Source: Candidatus Sordicultor fermentans (GTDB lineage: Bacteria; Atribacterota; Atribacteria; Atribacterales; Caldatribacteriaceae). From it: 22,680 nucleotides of DNA. This document shows, one piece after another, positions 22,150 to 22,680 of this stretch. The stretch covers positions 1 to 22,680 of the forward strand of contig DGDO01000001.1 in NCBI GenBank assembly GCA_002385475.1, given 5' to 3'. Position 1 is the first letter of the stretch, and every line of letters begins with the position of its first letter. The notes beneath the pieces were generated by a model. The model had not been told where the DNA came from, ran no database searches, and worked only from the letters and a program-made list of their open reading frames with translations. The position numbers were made by a program, and so were the translations under genes.

Positions 22150-22680
22150 TTTAAAATTTCTCTCAACTTTTCCTGGTAAAATATAGCCCTATCCCTTGCT
22201 TTTTCTTCAAATCCCCAACCTTCATTGCTCTTCTCTTTTAGATAAGAGAAAATTATATCTCGAGAAATAGTTACAAGCGCCCCCTCTCCATCTTCTCGAA
22301 AAGCAAAACGAAGAGAAGAAAAATCTCCTCTCTGAGCTCCCACCCCAGGCACAAGAAATAAAAGAGAAGGGAACTCTTCCCGTAAAAACCTCATGTCTTC
22401 AGAATAAGTGGCTCCTACCACTATTCCTAAAGAGCTAAATCCACTCTCTCCCCTTACTCCTTCTCCCCACTTCTCCACTAATCGGGCCACGCGAATGAAG
22501 ACTTTTTCTTCTCCCACATCCTGAATAAAGGGTGCAGAAGGATTAGTGGTACGAGTCAAGACAAACACTCCTTTGTCTTCTTTTTTAGCTTCCTCAAAAA
22601 AGGGCTGCAAACTGTCTTCACCTAAATAGGGATTAACAGTTATAGCATCAACATCCCAGAAAGAGGGCAAACAACTATCT
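22146..22680 (-). CDS. pyrF: Orotidine 5'-phosphate decarboxylase, subfamily 2 (partial, N-terminus outside window)
   Basis: The last 178 or so residues. The frame is open to the window edge; an in-frame TTG at 22670 is inside the conserved region and is not a start. DAITVNPYLGEDSL, followed by VFVLTRTTNPSA and LVPGVGAQRGD, are typical of the longer subfamily-2 enzymes (about 270-300 residues). The Lys-Asp catalytic array lies upstream, outside the window. OMP decarboxylase makes UMP, the last step of the pathway. It is the first visible gene of the pyrF-K-D-E unit. Confidence 0.94.
   Translation of the reverse strand, partial: DSCLPSFWDVDAITVNPYLGEDSLQPFFEEAKKEDKGVFVLTRTTNPSAPFIQDVGEEKVFIRVARLVEKWGEGVRGESGFSSLGIVVGATYSEDMRFLREEFPSLLFLVPGVGAQRGDFSSLRFAFREDGEGALVTISRDIIFSYLKEKSNEGWGFEEKARDRAIFYQEKLREILK

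Overview
The window (about 22.7 kb, moderately AT-rich, dense, many GTG/TTG starts with good Shine-Dalgarno sequences) looks like chromosomal DNA of a flagellated, probably anaerobic bacterium outside the well-studied proteobacterial groups. Three things suggest this: a Thermotoga/Firmicutes-style CheY and flagellar gene order, the two-subunit type IB dihydroorotate dehydrogenase (PyrD+PyrK), and highly charged Glu/Lys/Arg-rich proteins that would suit a thermophile. I cannot name the phylum from this sequence.

Layout. (1) About 1-12,200, all on the minus strand, is one long motility cluster. In transcription order it holds two small lipoproteins with carboxypeptidase-regulatory-like folds, cheA, cheY, a PAS sensor kinase, rpoN (sigma-54), flgB, flgC, fliE, fliF, fliG, fliH, fliI, fliJ and the start of one more gene at the left edge. 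(2) 12,168-13,023 has no intact gene; it holds the lipoprotein promoter, a heavily decayed IS256/Mutator transposase remnant and the promoter of the next gene. (3) 13,024-15,634, plus strand: a Gx-transporter-family membrane protein, a branched-chain aminotransferase, a decayed carboxymuconolactone-decarboxylase-like fragment and a SAM hydroxide adenosyltransferase. (4) 15,631-22,680, minus strand: in transcription order pyrF (cut by the window edge), pyrK, pyrD, pyrE, an M20 deacylase, a 232-nt gap with extensive self-complementarity, a CorC/HlyC-type CBS membrane protein and a xylulokinase-like FGGY kinase.

The most interesting biology is in the motility cluster. Its sigma-54 is unusual. 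It carries a four-cysteine zinc-ribbon-like insert right after region I, an HTH that departs strongly from the usual sigma-54 form, and a substituted RpoN box. Only two places in the window match TGGC-N7-TTTATC, and both lie just upstream of the two transcription-unit heads in the cluster (the first lipoprotein and flgB). That motif keeps the classical -24 element (TGGC) at the right spacing but replaces the -12 TTGC with TTTATC. I infer that the variant sigma-54 reads a variant promoter and that rpoN is in a positive feedback loop. The adjacent kinase has a CxxC in the turn of its dimerisation hairpin, and no AAA+ sigma-54 activator is present in the window. A C8 tract inside cheA and another upstream of flgB are candidate slippage sites.

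The pyrimidine genes overlap by a few bases and form one translationally coupled unit that continues into the M20 peptidase gene. Everything is read by eye; no database search or structure calculation was run.
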